Below, in pieces: positions 1 to 12,054 of a stretch of 64,000 bases of DNA. The number at the start of each line of letters is the position of its first letter. Positions within the stretch are counted from its first letter, which is position 1. Both the position numbers and the translations under genes were made by a program. Source of the DNA: Zerene cesonia (lineage: Eukaryota; Arthropoda; Insecta; Lepidoptera; Pieridae); contig NC_052112.1 of the NCBI RefSeq assembly GCF_012273895.1, positions 3,968,001 to 4,032,000 on the forward strand, written 5' to 3'. The notes below the pieces were generated by a model that saw only the letters and a program-made list of their open reading frames with translations, did not search any database and was not told the origin of the DNA.

Positions 1-997
1 TCTATAATTAATACACATTAATCATTATAAAATTCATAACAAGGGTATGACTACAAATAAAAAGTACTTATTTTCTTTACATGCTATTGTTATCAAGTAA
101 AATATACCGAGGCATGACAAACATTTTTTTCCAATATTATTGTCAGCTTTGTAATCTGTGGATTGGTTGAATCTATTTTAAATATATTTAAATAAATGAT
201 AGAAGATTTTCAGTCAATTTAATAAACCATTTCAATGCAGTGTAATTATCAAAATATGAATTCATTTATTCTTATAGTAGTTGTATACTTGATAATTTAA
301 ATTTCACCTTTCAAAGTTTTACTCATAAGATAGATATAAACATACTTATCAACTTATATCAATTCCATTTATATCTTTAATTATTTATTTTGTCCAAATA
401 AATCCATGTTATTTGAGCAGAAGAAGTTAGATCACGAATAAGAACAATAATTATGGTTATTGGAGAAAGTGGTGAAAATCATTTTTTTAAACATAATCAA
501 ACATCATGATTACTAAAATAATTTAAAATTATAAAATGGGAAGAAACCATATTAAGCTTTATAATTGTGTCAAGAGAAATAGTTTATGAGACTAACACAG
601 AAATTGACCTGTGACTTAAAGTGAAAGTGAATTGGTTGCATCACAGAAACAGTCTTTAAAGTTTAAGTTCTTTGTAAGCAAAATGGCCATGATAAAAATC
701 TCAAAAATTATACTAGAAATAACTGTTTTTAGTATATAAATATAACATAAATTAGGATTTTATTTAATTATATCCATACAATTTATATATAATAATAATC
801 AAAACAAATTATATTATTGTGTATTTACTACTGAAATTCAATAAATAAACAATTTATTTATATAAGTTATAACAGGTTTATTTCCAGTAAATCTTTGAAA
901 AATAGGAAACAAGTTAATAAAAAATGCAATTGGTTTACTCCAAGTCCTAATGTGCAGTTTTTTATAAAAAAAAACATTAACAAATTTAATTAAACTT
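1..997. other. AT-rich non-coding stretch
   Basis: No open frame with coding character or convincing splice-bounded exon is visible on either strand. It lies downstream of the first exon of the minus-strand gene at 1010-1819, so it is most likely the start of that gene's first intron (inference). Confidence 0.5.
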
Positions 998-1009
998 CTA
1001 AATACTCAC

Positions 1010-1819
1010 TATGCTTACTGCCTCCTGAACACCTGTCCTTTTTATCTTAATCTTTAATTTAGTACTTGTATCCACTATCTGGCTTCGATATGTGGGTGTA
1101 TGATCAGGCTTCTTAGATTTCTTTTTGCTACGAGAACTACACAGTCCTAGCATTGATCTAGGTTTACCACTACAAGGAATAACTACGTGAGTCCTTTGCT
1201 CTTTTGAGGAGTCTTTAGATTTATTCTTTTTTGTAGATAATTGACTAAGTTCATGACTGTAAGGTTTCCCACTTTGCCTAGGCAAAAATTTCAACTTAAC
1301 ACTACTTTGCAGCACTTCATCCTCTGAACTTTCACTTTCAGCATCGGAGTCCTCTTCATCTTCATCTTCTTGACACTCACTACTACTCACTAAGTTTAAA
1401 TTTTTACCACCTTTGATTTTTGAGACAACACTGTTACTCTTATGGGTCCGGCTGCGTGAACTACGAGAATGTTTTTTTCTTTTACGCTCAGATGGAAGGT
1501 AACCGTTTAAAGTGGATTGATCAGAATCACGTCTTGATCGCTGTTTGTGCTTTTTATGACGGGATCGTGGAGCATTCGGCATGATTCCATTCACAACCTG
1601 CATTTTCTGATTTGCTATATCATCTATGCTTTGCTCAAAGTCAGTTTCCAGCTTGACGCAGGAATAGTCTTCGAGCTGATCTTGCTCAGTATCAGAGTCA
1701 GAATTGGTGACAATTTTGGGCAGGCGCTCATCTGGGAATAGATCCTTGCGGACCGAAAGTCTCATGGCAGGCTCAGCAGCATCATAGCCGCCGTTGAGAG
1801 GACTGGAATGGCCCGACAT
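1010..1819 (-). CDS. First coding exon of an unrecognised Ser/Lys-rich nuclear-type protein
   Basis: The frame is open for 273 codons from the ATG at 1819. It extends a few codons further upstream only through a TTG, so 1819 is the first true ATG (context GGCGGTATG). The protein is highly charged: basic clusters (RSRHKKHKQRSRR, ERKRKKHSRSSRSR), an acidic Glu/Asp/Ser run in the middle (ECQEDEDEEDSDAESESSED), then a second Lys/Ser-rich part ending in KLKIKIKRTG. No enzyme motif or globular domain is recognisable. Such composition is usual for chromatin or RNA-processing proteins and predicts nuclear location (inference). Two splice donors, GTGAGT after 1010 and GTAAGC after 1019, lie just before the in-frame stop at 998. 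The gene therefore probably continues leftwards out of the window. KLKIKIK also occurs in some INO80-type chromatin proteins, but that is too weak for a name. Confidence 0.7.
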
Positions 1820-1853
1820 ACCGCCCGCCTCCCGCCGCCCTTCCAAACCACTT

Positions 1854-2084
1854 CTATAAAACGCTCACCGTCACCTGTCTGTCGTGAGGTAAACAATCAG
1901 TTTGACACATCACATTTTCACTTTTGATACTGTAACACTTACTATTAAATGATAAACTTATTATGTTTGATTGTGACCACTCGATGTTTTTGTCATCATT
2001 ACATTTTTCAATGAGCACTTCTGGATTTAATCCGAAGCATCTTTTTTTCTTTACGTATTCGCATTTTAGGTCATCCATGTTCAT
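1854..2084 (-). CDS. Possible upstream ORF or 5' exon of the 1819 gene
   Basis: An open frame begins MNMDDLKCEYVKKKRCFG and ends in a TAG only 34 bases before the ATG at 1819. Near its end are donor-like sites CAG|GTGACG and ACG|GTGAGC. It may be a translated upstream ORF in the leader of the 1819 gene, or a coding exon spliced elsewhere. The sequence is not recognised and is AT-rich like its surroundings, so coding status is uncertain. Confidence 0.25.
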   Translation of the reverse strand: MNMDDLKCEYVKKKRCFGLNPEVLIEKCNDDKNIEWSQSNIISLSFNSKCYSIKSENVMCQTDCLPHDRQVTVSVL

Positions 2085-2135
2085 GTAACGTTGTGATTGC
2101 GAAAAACAAAGTATAGACCATTTTCGCGGACACAA

Positions 2136-4740
2136 ACACTATTATCTATATTACGGTGATGATGAACACACAAATTGAAGAATAGTACTAATAATAAAAT
2201 AATTCAGACGTCTAAAAGTTGATGAAAACAGTTGACCTTGTTAAAAGCTTATTAGGTTTCAAATTTTAGTCAACAGATGCAGACATTGTCACAAAGGTTG
2301 TTCTTGAGTTGTTCTCTGTGTATATCAATTATTAAGTGACATCCTTGTAAAGACGTCTTATACAAAATTATCATACTTCAATTCATGATATTACTACAAA
2401 TTGAATATAAAAGTATAGATATAACAAGCTTTAAAACTAATAGTTTATTTTTCAAATATAAATTAATGGTATATTGCTTAATTTTTGTAAACCATATGAA
2501 ATACGTTCTTACAAACATAATGTTACGTTGAGGTGATAAATAATGTCAAATTCAATAAAATTAAACTTTGCACCATGGGTTTACAAATAATATTATAACC
2601 AATCATAGCGTAAGGTTTCATATGAAAAAGTTTGCTAATTGGTTCATGTAACTGTCAAGTTAATATCAGCCTATGATATTTAAGTAGAGATAATATACGA
2701 CCTTATGGTGATATATCTTTTCTGACATTTGAAATAGATGGCGCTGTAATTAACATAAAATTAGAAATGGACTACAATACATACCTACTAATGAAATAAA
2801 AATAGATTATGTAGGTATCTATATATTATATTTGTTTTGTTTCTGATCGTTCATTCGATTTATGTAAATTAAATATTTTCAGTCGTTGGTAAAGTATTCG
2901 TCAAGTGTTAATATTTTTGCGTTTTAGCAATTATATTATTAGTGAAAATCGTAGTTCTAATCTAAGTATTATTCTATTTAAATGTGTTGTTCATGACGTG
3001 TTTCAAATGTACTGTGGGATAATGATAACCTACACGCTCTTTCTGTAGCTAATATATAAAGTGGTGAGTCATATTTAAATTTATTTGCTGTATTGATGAT
3101 CTCATATTATCGTATTGTAGGTATACGCTCGCTAGTGGTGTAAATCTTTTTGTCGTGACTTATAAAACATTGCTGATTTTTGTCAACATTGGAGTTTTCT
3201 GTTAGAATAAAATTATTGTACATTTGGTTTCGTTATTATCTTATTATAAATCTTTCTACACATGCATTGCAATCTCTTGTTGGCAATATTTATGAAGGAC
3301 AACGTTTAGATATTAAAGACCTAAAAGAAAACAATAAAAATAAATTCATCACTATTATTAGAAAGAAAGAAAGAAATTTTTCTATATATTAATTAAGTAG
3401 ATACACATAGATAGGTAAATATTATACACATATCCATATTATGTAAGATAACTACCTATAAGCAACATTAACCACAGCTAATTCAAAGTGGAAATAACTT
3501 TTTTCTTGTAGTGGTTATCACATAATATTTTTCCTTTTTTATTTAGTACAATAAATAATGATCCTGTACAAAATTTATATAAAAGATGTTAATATTGAAA
3601 AAGTTGGAAAAGGCTAAAAAATGCAGTCTAGAGAAGTGCTGCACACATCAGATTTTTTTGACAACCTATTTTAACTATTCAGTTTTATTCTTAATCAAAC
3701 TATTTAATAAATTTAATTAAATATTTGAACATTTTATTTCCCTTAGACGCCTCACCGCTTGATCATCCACACAAAAATAAATATACAATATTCATGAATG
3801 CTTTATATCTGGATATTTAGTATGATACTTCCATAAAACAAAGAAAGTATTCGCTGCAGAAATTCATATGTAAACTTGCAACTATAATATTTTATTGATT
3901 TCATAAAAGTAAATATGATAAGTTTGTGTTTTTGATGAAGGAATGAGCAATAATTTATTAAAATCTTCATAATTTTTTTATTTTAAATGTATTTGGTTTG
4001 TTGAAATCCATACACATATTGTTGTGGCAATATTAATATAAGTTTTTTTTCTTTTTCTTGCTTTGTGCCAGACTCTTATTTGTTTTGTTCATTACAATTG
4101 CAAAGGGGGTGTTAGCTTTTGACAGAACTCGTAAAACAAGTGCATTCTATGCATTTAATTATTATTTATTAAATATAGAAAAAATAGGAGTAAAACATTG
4201 AACCTTATAGATAAATGAAAATAAATTCAAATAAAGTTATAAACCCTTATTATATTGTGCCAAGGGCTGTATGATAATTCAAAAACAGATTTTGTGCTAC
4301 TGTATTATACTTAGGAAAGTTTATGGGTAATGTGCAGTTTTTCTCTTAAATGTTTTAAGACCAGTAGCAATCATTTTTGACATCAACAATTATCTGTATA
4401 CTCACAACCAGTGTTGCCATCTTGTTTTTCTTAAAACAGTAAATCGGTGCTCTAAAAAGGTCTATAAAGGGCTATAAAATAATAAAAGCATGGTATAGTA
4501 ATGTAGCCACAAGCAGTGTTGCCACCTTAGCCAAACAGACAAATTTCGTATTTATAATTAAATTCAGTGTTCATAGTTTTTGGTAATTCAAAAACATATT
4601 TCCCCTAAATTTCACAATTAGAGTATAGAGTATTCTGTACAATTCAGTTTGTTAATAACCTGACTAACTGGACAAGTAGGTAGACAGTAGACAGCAGGAC
4701 CACAGTGGCGGTTTATCTACTATTGTTATAATATTATTAT
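2136..4740. other. AT-rich intergenic stretch
   Basis: No gene is seen. The longest frames are short, AT-driven and lack splice sites or recognisable protein. The phrase AGTGTTGCCA occurs twice (about 4412 and 4513), hinting at a decayed repeat, but no element can be delimited. Confidence 0.4.
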
Positions 4741-4950
4741 GTAAAGTCCCATGCCCTCTAGTCGGATATGGGACAGATGATATTCAACTTTTTCACTGAT
4801 CGATTTTCTTTATGGACAAGTAGGTGATCAGCCCTCTGTGTCCTGCCAGACCGAGACATTTCTTTTTTTGTGCGTGCCCAGCGGGATTCGAACCCAGGAT
4901 CCCTCGATTCTACGTTCACGCGTTAACCACTGTACTAAGGAGGTGGTCAA
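4741..4950 (-). repeat. tRNA-derived SINE, minus orientation
   Basis: On the minus strand the RNA polymerase III A box (TAGTACAGTGG, 4927-4937) is followed about 30 bases on by a perfect B box (GGTTCGAATCC, 4884-4894), the hallmark of a tRNA-derived SINE head. The tail extends leftwards to about 4741 and includes a dinucleotide-poor, T-rich tract. It is not a functional tRNA: the 3' acceptor arm cannot pair with the 5' side and the sequence runs on into an unrelated body. Confidence 0.7.
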
Positions 4951-5485
4951 ATAATATTATTTATTACCCATTGGATATTTTTTTTAAGTAAAAGTCTCCC
5001 ACAATATTCTATATGTATGTGCACTACTAGTTACTACAAAAGACAATTATGCTGATTTCCTTGAAAATTTAAATATAAAATTATTGCCAATTAAAGGGGA
5101 ATGAATTACTAGTTACTTTTTATGGCAATTAATTATTGCAAATTATTATCCAGTCCACTGAAAACACGAAATTTTAGTACTTTCAAATAAAACGTACAGA
5201 TTGATGCGTGTATATGTGGTATACCTGAACTGAATGTATAAACTGTAATTCCCTATTCCCATGTCCAAGAATGCACATGACTTAGTCGATTGTATTGTTC
5301 CAGGTATGATAAATAAATAGGCGCCGACAGCGCACTAGGATATTGAAGTATTTAGAAGTGAAACAGTTGCGTAACATTCCGCGTAAGCCAGGTATCCGTT
5401 AGCGAGGGTTGTGATGTGGCATGCGAGTGTGGTAGTGGCGGTGTGGTGGCGGTGATCAGTCCAGTGATGGTGGTGATGCTGAGGC

Positions 5486-5556
5486 ATGGTGGACGCGGCT
5501 GCGGAGCGCCGTGCCGCCGTCGCCGTGCGCTGCAATGCTACGTCAAGCTTTACCAA
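5486..5556 (+). CDS. raw: Candidate alternative first coding exon of raw
   Basis: An isolated GC-rich block ends in a strong donor, AA|GTGAGT at 5556/5557. From the ATG at 5486 it reads MVDAAAERRAAVAVRCNATS and then SFT, leaving two bases (AA). That is exactly the phase accepted by the exon at 42052, where joining gives K-EVANAWECR. A second ATG at 5467 reads another frame (ending ALQCYVKLYQ) to the same donor in phase 0, so the frame is not settled. GC content and the donor make a real first exon likely. Assignment to raw is inferred from phase, strand and position alone. Confidence 0.4.
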
Positions 5557-6189
5557 GTGAGTCTCACTCCATAATTTGTACGTATGATGTTTCGGACTAT
5601 TTACTAAGTTAATATAGGTGCCTTAAGTGGATAGAGCGATTAACAATCGAGTGGAATCGGTACTTATCTATAATATATCACTGTGTATGTTGTTTTTATT
5701 TACTTAATGTAGTTTTGTCTATAATACTCAATTAAATTGTTCGATTTTCAAGAAATACATACATTGTATGGATCTTACTAATAATTTGGTTGAAAACTAA
5801 CAGTTAATAAAACAATAGAAACGAATATAATTACAAAAAGAAATAAGTTATTAGGAAATCTTCAAAAAACTGTAGCGCAAATATGAGAAGTCAAATAAGC
5901 TAAAACACGTTAGATTTCCTTGTTTCAACGCCAATACACTTACAAATAATTTGAGAACTGTTACTCAGCTTAGCGAAATAATTTCATATTCCTTATATTG
6001 GTCCTTAGTAATAGTTTTATTGATTTATCTCGGTCCTTGACCTAGCCTAATTAAAAAAAGAGAACTTAATACAGTTAAACTTCATATTGTTACTTTAATC
6101 CTAATTTCCGAATATAGATTTTTGTTCTCTTAGTCTGAAACTCAGCTATCCATAGAAGGTGTAAAGCTTACTGTATGTGAACAGAAGTG
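5557..6189. other. Non-coding, nothing recognised
   Basis: AT-rich sequence without open frames of coding character. If the exon at 5486 belongs to raw, this begins its first intron. Confidence 0.4.
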
Positions 6190-6360
6190 ACTAATAAATA
6201 TATAATATAAAACTAGCTGTCCCGGTAAACGCTGTTGTTCCTTTACTCTTATCATTAAGTATTATGAAAAATAGGCGTTGGATGATATGCACACAAAATT
6301 TCAAAATGAGAATTTGTCCAGCCGATTGGGAGGAGTGGTAGATAGATTATTGCTCTTAAA
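6190..6360 (+). repeat. Lepidopteran interspersed repeat fragment
   Basis: Contains the phrase ACTAGCTGTCCCGGTAAACG followed by text ending GTCCAGCCGATTGGGAGGAG. I recognise this as a dispersed 3'-end-type repeat common in moth and butterfly genomes. Family name not assigned. Confidence 0.55.
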
Positions 6361-6589
6361 CAGGTAAAGGTTTAATGTAATAAAGTAATTTATGCGTTGT
6401 AAAAGAGTAGTCAATTGAAATAATTTATCGTTTGGAGTTCACATGTCGAGTGATCGCTATTGAACGCCGCCATTACTATTCTGACCCCGGCATTCAATCA
6501 GATTATATATTTCTTCCTTCCTTTCATATATCTATTTTATGTAGTAGATTTCTGAAGAAGACGTTTTACCTTAGGATATATAATGCATA

Positions 6590-6765
6590 CAAGCAGTTCG
6601 CCGCGGCTTTGCTCCTGATACATATATAGCCTATAAGCCTTAATCAATAAATGGGCTGTCTAACACTAAAATACTTTTTCAAATCAGACCAGTAGTTCCC
6701 GAGATTAGCGTATTCAACCAAACAAACAAACGAATTTTTAAGCTTTATAATATAATATCTGCGCC
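6590..6765 (-). repeat. Lepidopteran interspersed repeat, same family as 55262-55395
   Basis: The text AATAAATGGGCTGTCTAACA followed by CAAATCAGACCAGTAGTTCC and GAGATTAGCG is the reverse complement of a sequence at 55262-55395 (TAGATAGCCCATTTATTGAG). Two diverged copies in opposite orientation define an interspersed family. Confidence 0.65.
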
Positions 6766-6767
6766 CC

Positions 6768-6985
6768 GCGGTTTCACCCGTGTAAGTCCGTATCACGTTG
6801 GAATATCGGGATTAAAAGTTGCCTATATGTTATTTCAGTTGTCCAGCGGTCTACGTACCAAATTCATTGCAATCGGTTCCGTAGTTTTTGCGTGAAAGAG
6901 TAACAAACACACACACATCCTTACAAACTTTCGCATTTATAATATCAGTAGTAAGGATTGGATATAATATTAGTAGGATTAGTAT
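6768..6985 (+). repeat. Interspersed repeat, same family as 62331-62535
   Basis: Shares long runs with 62331-62535, including TTGCCTATATGTTATT, TTTCATTGCAATC-like text, GTAGTTTTTGCGTGA and CATCCTTACAAAC. Both copies end in TTCGCATTTATAATAT followed by AGTA/AGCAGGATT. It resembles the 3' end of a non-LTR retrotransposon or a SINE derived from one (inference). Confidence 0.7.
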
Positions 6986-9249
6986 TAATAACATGTATTC
7001 TACTTTATATTCGTCGTCGGAGAATCTTAGAATTGAAGGTACAATTATTAACAATGACTTCGCGTACATAAAACTCGTATCCAATGTAATGTTGGTCTAT
7101 TTGGCTCTGTTGACTACAGCATCATAACTCCGGTAGAGTAAATTGTTTGATTACATGTAAGCTGAGCCGGGCACGCAATACGAGTCGGCTAATGTGAGTA
7201 CTGATACGTTTCGTCACGCCTGCGCGTTATCAGGGCCGTGGGCGACAGTGTGTTTATTGCGCTATACGTTTACACTGTGCAGCATCGATGTGTGCGCGTG
7301 TAGTAGCGCTTCCAGGAAAAACGGACGGATTTCTGAGAACCGATTAAATGTCGCGCACGATTTCAGCAATGAATGGTCGTGAAGACGCGTGAAAGTGTCT
7401 TCGGCGAAGGCTGGGCGGCTGAAGCGCGCCATACATAAATATTATTAGGCTATTGACATTGATATGATATCTTATCGCGTTCTCGCATTCGTCCTCGTTA
7501 CGACTTGAGTAATGTTTTAATGCTGTAAATATTTTATTTTTGTAATTTTTACATTTATTTTACAGTTTTTTTCATTGGCTTTTAATATCAACTGCGCATT
7601 AAAAATATAAATTTGTTACACTAGCATAGTTATGAGGTGACAGTGCTTGAAAGGAAATTTTTTTTTACACTAAGTAAATGCATCATTTGCATGTTTCCTT
7701 CATATTGTTTGTTTATATTTTCATTTTGAACGGAAATTCTTGCATTTTACATTGGTTGTAGGCTGCTTATGAAACCTATTGTTCAAATACTGCATTAGTT
7801 TCGTAGAAGGATATTATTATAACAGTTGAAAATAATGCGTTGTTCTTAATAACTCCTTAAATTAAATATACATCACGTAGAATTAGATATGTAATAAATG
7901 TATGTAGGTATTATTACTTGTATACATGGCCACTTAAGTAAGATTCCATTGAAGATGGTCGTAGCGTTTAATACCGACAGGAATGCTTGATGCTGAACAA
8001 TTGCGTGCCAAATCGAATGTCGTAATTGGTTGTTGAGATAATAACCTGTGACATACTATGTTTCGGCATTCTTTGTATCGTAAATAGAGTCATGCCATCC
8101 GTTAATGAATGAATACAGAGACTTCAGTAGTGATTGCGATGTAAGAATTATTAAAGATGTACATTCATATTACAACTCTTCAAAAATTCTTGAAAGACTT
8201 GTAAAAAATTGAATACAACACATTGTTTAAAATGAATGAACCCGAAAAGGGTTTTCGATACGTTCTTCGTGTAAGTTTGTAGTCATACAGCATCGGCCTA
8301 TTCTATTACAGGAGCTATAGTATATTACACGTAACTGATTAGTAGTTTACTTAATAATTCACCATGTTAAACTTAACTGATAGAAGCAGTGACAATGAGC
8401 TGATTGCAATGGTAGCATAATTGATTATTTCAAAGCCTCAGACTTTTTATCTGAAGTCGGGTGGATTCGAAAAGCGAGAATAATTAGTTTTATATAGTTT
8501 TTTAATGCATTTGAAAATTTTGTTACTATCAAAGCTTTTCACGGTTAATTTCATTGCTCAAAATGGTTAACAACATTAGACGTCTGAAAAGGCATAATAA
8601 AATAAACATATTATCTTGATTTTGCATGAATAATAGCATCATTGTACAACCAAAAAAGGTAAAGATATATGTTTTTGTCGTCAACGTATATGGCTTTCCG
8701 GAAAGAACACCTGGTTCTATAAAGCACAGAGCAGTCAGAAGTCAAGGGCAATACGATTTCGTGACTGATCATTAAGTTAATTGTGTTGTTTAAGGTACAA
8801 AGTGGCAAAAATAATCATATAAATATTTGCTTTTCGTTCCTAGCTCTTTTAATTAAATTTATTACAGATAATAATATATTTTCTAATGAAATTAATGGAG
8901 AATATATAGAAATATAGAATAAGAGAGAATATAGATAGGAAAAATGTATCGAATCGTAGAGAAATTAAAGAATTATTACTTTTGTTCACCTTTAAACCAA
9001 AATTATTACAACAAATATAACAGATAAACCTAAAAACAACATAATAAAGGCTATTGTTTAATTCCATTTGGTATAAAGGACGGGGAATATTTTAAACTTT
9101 TATATCCAAATTTTTATTCTTGTTGCATCCACAATTCATGGAGATTCGTAATTGACTTTAATAGATACCTATCCAAGTATGATTAGTTATGGACGGAGTT
9201 AGTTGCTTAGGCGATTAAGTGTATTCTGGGTAGTATGAGATACGATTTA
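6986..9249. other. Non-coding stretch with one CpG-richer patch
   Basis: No gene recognised. The part at about 7150-7440 is noticeably richer in CpG than its surroundings and could be a promoter or an old element, but no start codon with a donor, no repeat partner and no core promoter motif were convincing. The rest is AT-rich. Confidence 0.35.
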
Positions 9250-9445
9250 CAAGGCTGGTAGATCTCTCGAAAGCCGGACCCGTATTCTTTTCCTAAATTT
9301 CCGTCGTCAATACTTTCTTAGCCTACCTTGTCCTACCCCTTATAAGCGGCCAACGCATTTGCATCGGTCCTACCTCTGTAAGCGTTCATGGTTGGTAGTG
9401 ATCGCTTACCATCAGTCAAAACAATAGCTCAGTTACTTAAAAAAA
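9250..9445 (+). repeat. Diverged SINE-like repeat (family of 10715 and 63110)
   Basis: Diverged match to 10715-10925: both contain CCCCTTA(T/A)AAGCGG, GCATTTGCATCGGTCC or its counterpart, CTCTG(T/C)(A/G)A(G/A), and GATCGCTTACCATC. This is a copy of the lepidopteran element whose sense strand reads GATGGTAAGCGATCACCACC. Confidence 0.6.
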
Positions 9446-9934
9446 GGAAATGAGTTAAACATACATCTTCTTATTTTAATAGATATCGTTACGAAAGTTG
9501 TAGGAACACCAATGTTTATTAGAAATTATGCCTAATCGGAGATAAATTATTTCACTACTAAATGTATTTGAGATTACATTTTGTACAAATGTGATGCATA
9601 AAAATCTTGTGATGGCTAATAAAGTATGTAAAAGAAATGTTTTAAGTTTATTTTTCCCACCTCAATAATGTTAGGAAAAGTGTGTAGTTTTGCCATTTTA
9701 ATATCCTGTCAGTATTAAATGCAAACAGTATACACAGGATTTAATTTAAGATCTGCAGTAATCTTTCTAATTTCAACTTCTCATATCTTCGTTTTTTAGC
9801 TAGCCTTTCGTGCCAAACACAAACATGCATGCATTAACGTATGATCGTACAGGGATTAGCTCAGTTGTCAAACATAAAACATAGGAGGCATTGCGCTAGT
9901 CTCTCAAAACCGGCTCGACTCGCTAAATTTATCG
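9446..9934. other. Non-coding, nothing recognised
   Basis: AT-rich. A frame is open from about 9841 into the GC-rich island that follows, but there is no acceptor or protein similarity to support it. Confidence 0.35.
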
Positions 9935-10140
9935 GTGACGGTGTGAGGGGCCTGCGGCGGGGCGGGGACTATTTTCGTCTGGCGGCCACGTTTGGAAAAT
10001 GTGTGGTGACGTCACGATCCTCCGCGGCGATGGCATCATCGAGTACCCGCGACACGTACGGTCCGACTTGCCAAAATATCGTGGTGAGCTCTCCGCGATC
10101 AACTTTATTTTGGTCATTGTTCGAGGGCAACCTCCGCCGA
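9935..10140 (+). promoter_or_regulatory. GC/CpG-rich island with a palindromic CRE
   Basis: A sharply bounded GC-rich block in AT-rich DNA contains a perfect cAMP/AP-1-type element TGACGTCA at 10007-10014. An ATG at 10030 is followed by 18 codons (MASSSTRDTYGPTCQNIV) and a donor-like GTG|GTGAGC at 10083. This is consistent with a promoter and short first exon. The phase (0) does not match raw exon 2, so no target gene can be named. Confidence 0.3.
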
Positions 10141-10714
10141 CTCACGCGATGCCTTTCATCAATTTGAAATATTAAATTAGAACGCTTGACACATTTAAAG
10201 AATTGTACTACAGCGATTATCCGTTAAAATGTTATAATCGCAGCGGCGTTTATTTTTGTTTGAATACATTTTTGTTTTGACCTAGGAATTAGTTGCGTAA
10301 GTTTTTTGTGGTTTCTGTTTCAACATTTTACCGTTTAGGTTGAGAACGATTGAAAATTGAACAGATAGAATGTTTTGTGACTTTAATTATGCATATTTTC
10401 ACATCTCGACAAAGCTCAATGAAAACGTATAAATATATTTATTTTAAAATTTTACCGTACATAAGTATCTTTTACTTCGTCCAACATTGACTTTCATATT
10501 ACTCTAAGAGTTTATATTCAATAAATTATTATGGACAGTTCTAAGAAATGATTCATAATAAATTACCCTTTAGCATTAAGTATCACTTTCCTCACTCAAC
10601 TGAAATCATAACAACTTAATTTTGGGTGTTTATTTAAGTAATTAAGCTTTCTTATGTAAATTAAATAATAATTTTTTTATCATGGGAAAAGTGCAGTTTC
10701 CGTGGAATGTCTTT
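10141..10714. other. Non-coding, nothing recognised
   Basis: AT-rich sequence with no open frame or repeat partner that I could find in the window. Confidence 0.4.
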
Positions 10715-10925
10715 ACTTTTTTCTATTTGTTGGCCCGTTTCCTTTTCATCACACTTTCCAGTCCATTCCTTATTTCCAGTCGTCAATCCTTTTCTTTTCC
10801 CTTACCCCTTAAAAGCGGGCAGCGAATTCGCAGAGGCACTATCTCTGCGAATGCTTATGGGCGGTGTTGATCGCTTACCATCGGAGAACCACCGCTTGAG
10901 TTGGCCCTTATGACATAAAAAAAAC
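10715..10925 (+). repeat. SINE-like repeat, inverse of the copy at 63110-63345
   Basis: Aligns in reverse complement with 63110-63345: shared runs include GGCCCGTTTCCTTTTC, CTTACCCC(T/A)TAAAA, GCGGGCAGCG and GATCGCTTACCATC. Ends in an A-rich tail. A very common element in lepidopteran genomes. Confidence 0.7.
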
Positions 10926-10980
10926 TTCACATCATATACTTATGTCGGAAATATTTTGATAGGGTTCTTTCTTATGGGGC

Positions 10981-11054
10981 ATATACTTAGTCTGGCCATA
11001 AATACTGTTACACTTAATTATAAAAAAATATTACATTTGAATTTCGAATCTGTC
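10981..11054 (+). repeat. 74-bp perfect repeat abutting gap 1 (mariner-like end?)
   Basis: Identical base for base to 44062-44135; both copies end exactly at a run of N. Each copy opens TATACTTAGTCTGGCC and upstream flanks are unrelated. A TA dinucleotide at the edge suggests the terminal part of a Tc1/mariner-type transposon whose body is lost in both gaps (inference). Confidence 0.6.
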
Positions 11055-12054
11055 NNNNNNNNNNNNNNNNNNNNNNNNNNNNNNNNNNNNNNNNNNNNNN
11101 NNNNNNNNNNNNNNNNNNNNNNNNNNNNNNNNNNNNNNNNNNNNNNNNNNNNNNNNNNNNNNNNNNNNNNNNNNNNNNNNNNNNNNNNNNNNNNNNNNNN
11201 NNNNNNNNNNNNNNNNNNNNNNNNNNNNNNNNNNNNNNNNNNNNNNNNNNNNNNNNNNNNNNNNNNNNNNNNNNNNNNNNNNNNNNNNNNNNNNNNNNNN
11301 NNNNNNNNNNNNNNNNNNNNNNNNNNNNNNNNNNNNNNNNNNNNNNNNNNNNNNNNNNNNNNNNNNNNNNNNNNNNNNNNNNNNNNNNNNNNNNNNNNNN
11401 NNNNNNNNNNNNNNNNNNNNNNNNNNNNNNNNNNNNNNNNNNNNNNNNNNNNNNNNNNNNNNNNNNNNNNNNNNNNNNNNNNNNNNNNNNNNNNNNNNNN
11501 NNNNNNNNNNNNNNNNNNNNNNNNNNNNNNNNNNNNNNNNNNNNNNNNNNNNNNNNNNNNNNNNNNNNNNNNNNNNNNNNNNNNNNNNNNNNNNNNNNNN
11601 NNNNNNNNNNNNNNNNNNNNNNNNNNNNNNNNNNNNNNNNNNNNNNNNNNNNNNNNNNNNNNNNNNNNNNNNNNNNNNNNNNNNNNNNNNNNNNNNNNNN
11701 NNNNNNNNNNNNNNNNNNNNNNNNNNNNNNNNNNNNNNNNNNNNNNNNNNNNNNNNNNNNNNNNNNNNNNNNNNNNNNNNNNNNNNNNNNNNNNNNNNNN
11801 NNNNNNNNNNNNNNNNNNNNNNNNNNNNNNNNNNNNNNNNNNNNNNNNNNNNNNNNNNNNNNNNNNNNNNNNNNNNNNNNNNNNNNNNNNNNNNNNNNNN
11901 NNNNNNNNNNNNNNNNNNNNNNNNNNNNNNNNNNNNNNNNNNNNNNNNNNNNNNNNNNNNNNNNNNNNNNNNNNNNNNNNNNNNNNNNNNNNNNNNNNNN
12001 NNNNNNNNNNNNNNNNNNNNNNNNNNNNNNNNNNNNNNNNNNNNNNNNNNNNNN
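11055..12054. other. Assembly gap 1 (1000 N)
   Basis: Exactly 1000 N, a placeholder length shared by all three gaps, so the true distance is unknown. It is preceded by the 74-bp repeat and followed by a run of nine A, where contig B begins. Confidence 0.98.

Noticed and set aside
4884..4937. tRNA-like A and B boxes
   Set aside because: They belong to a SINE; no cloverleaf with acceptor stem can be formed.
5335..5556. Minus-strand His/Thr-rich frame over the candidate first exon
   Set aside because: Antisense shadow of a GTG/GGT-rich leader; no donor or acceptor on that strand.
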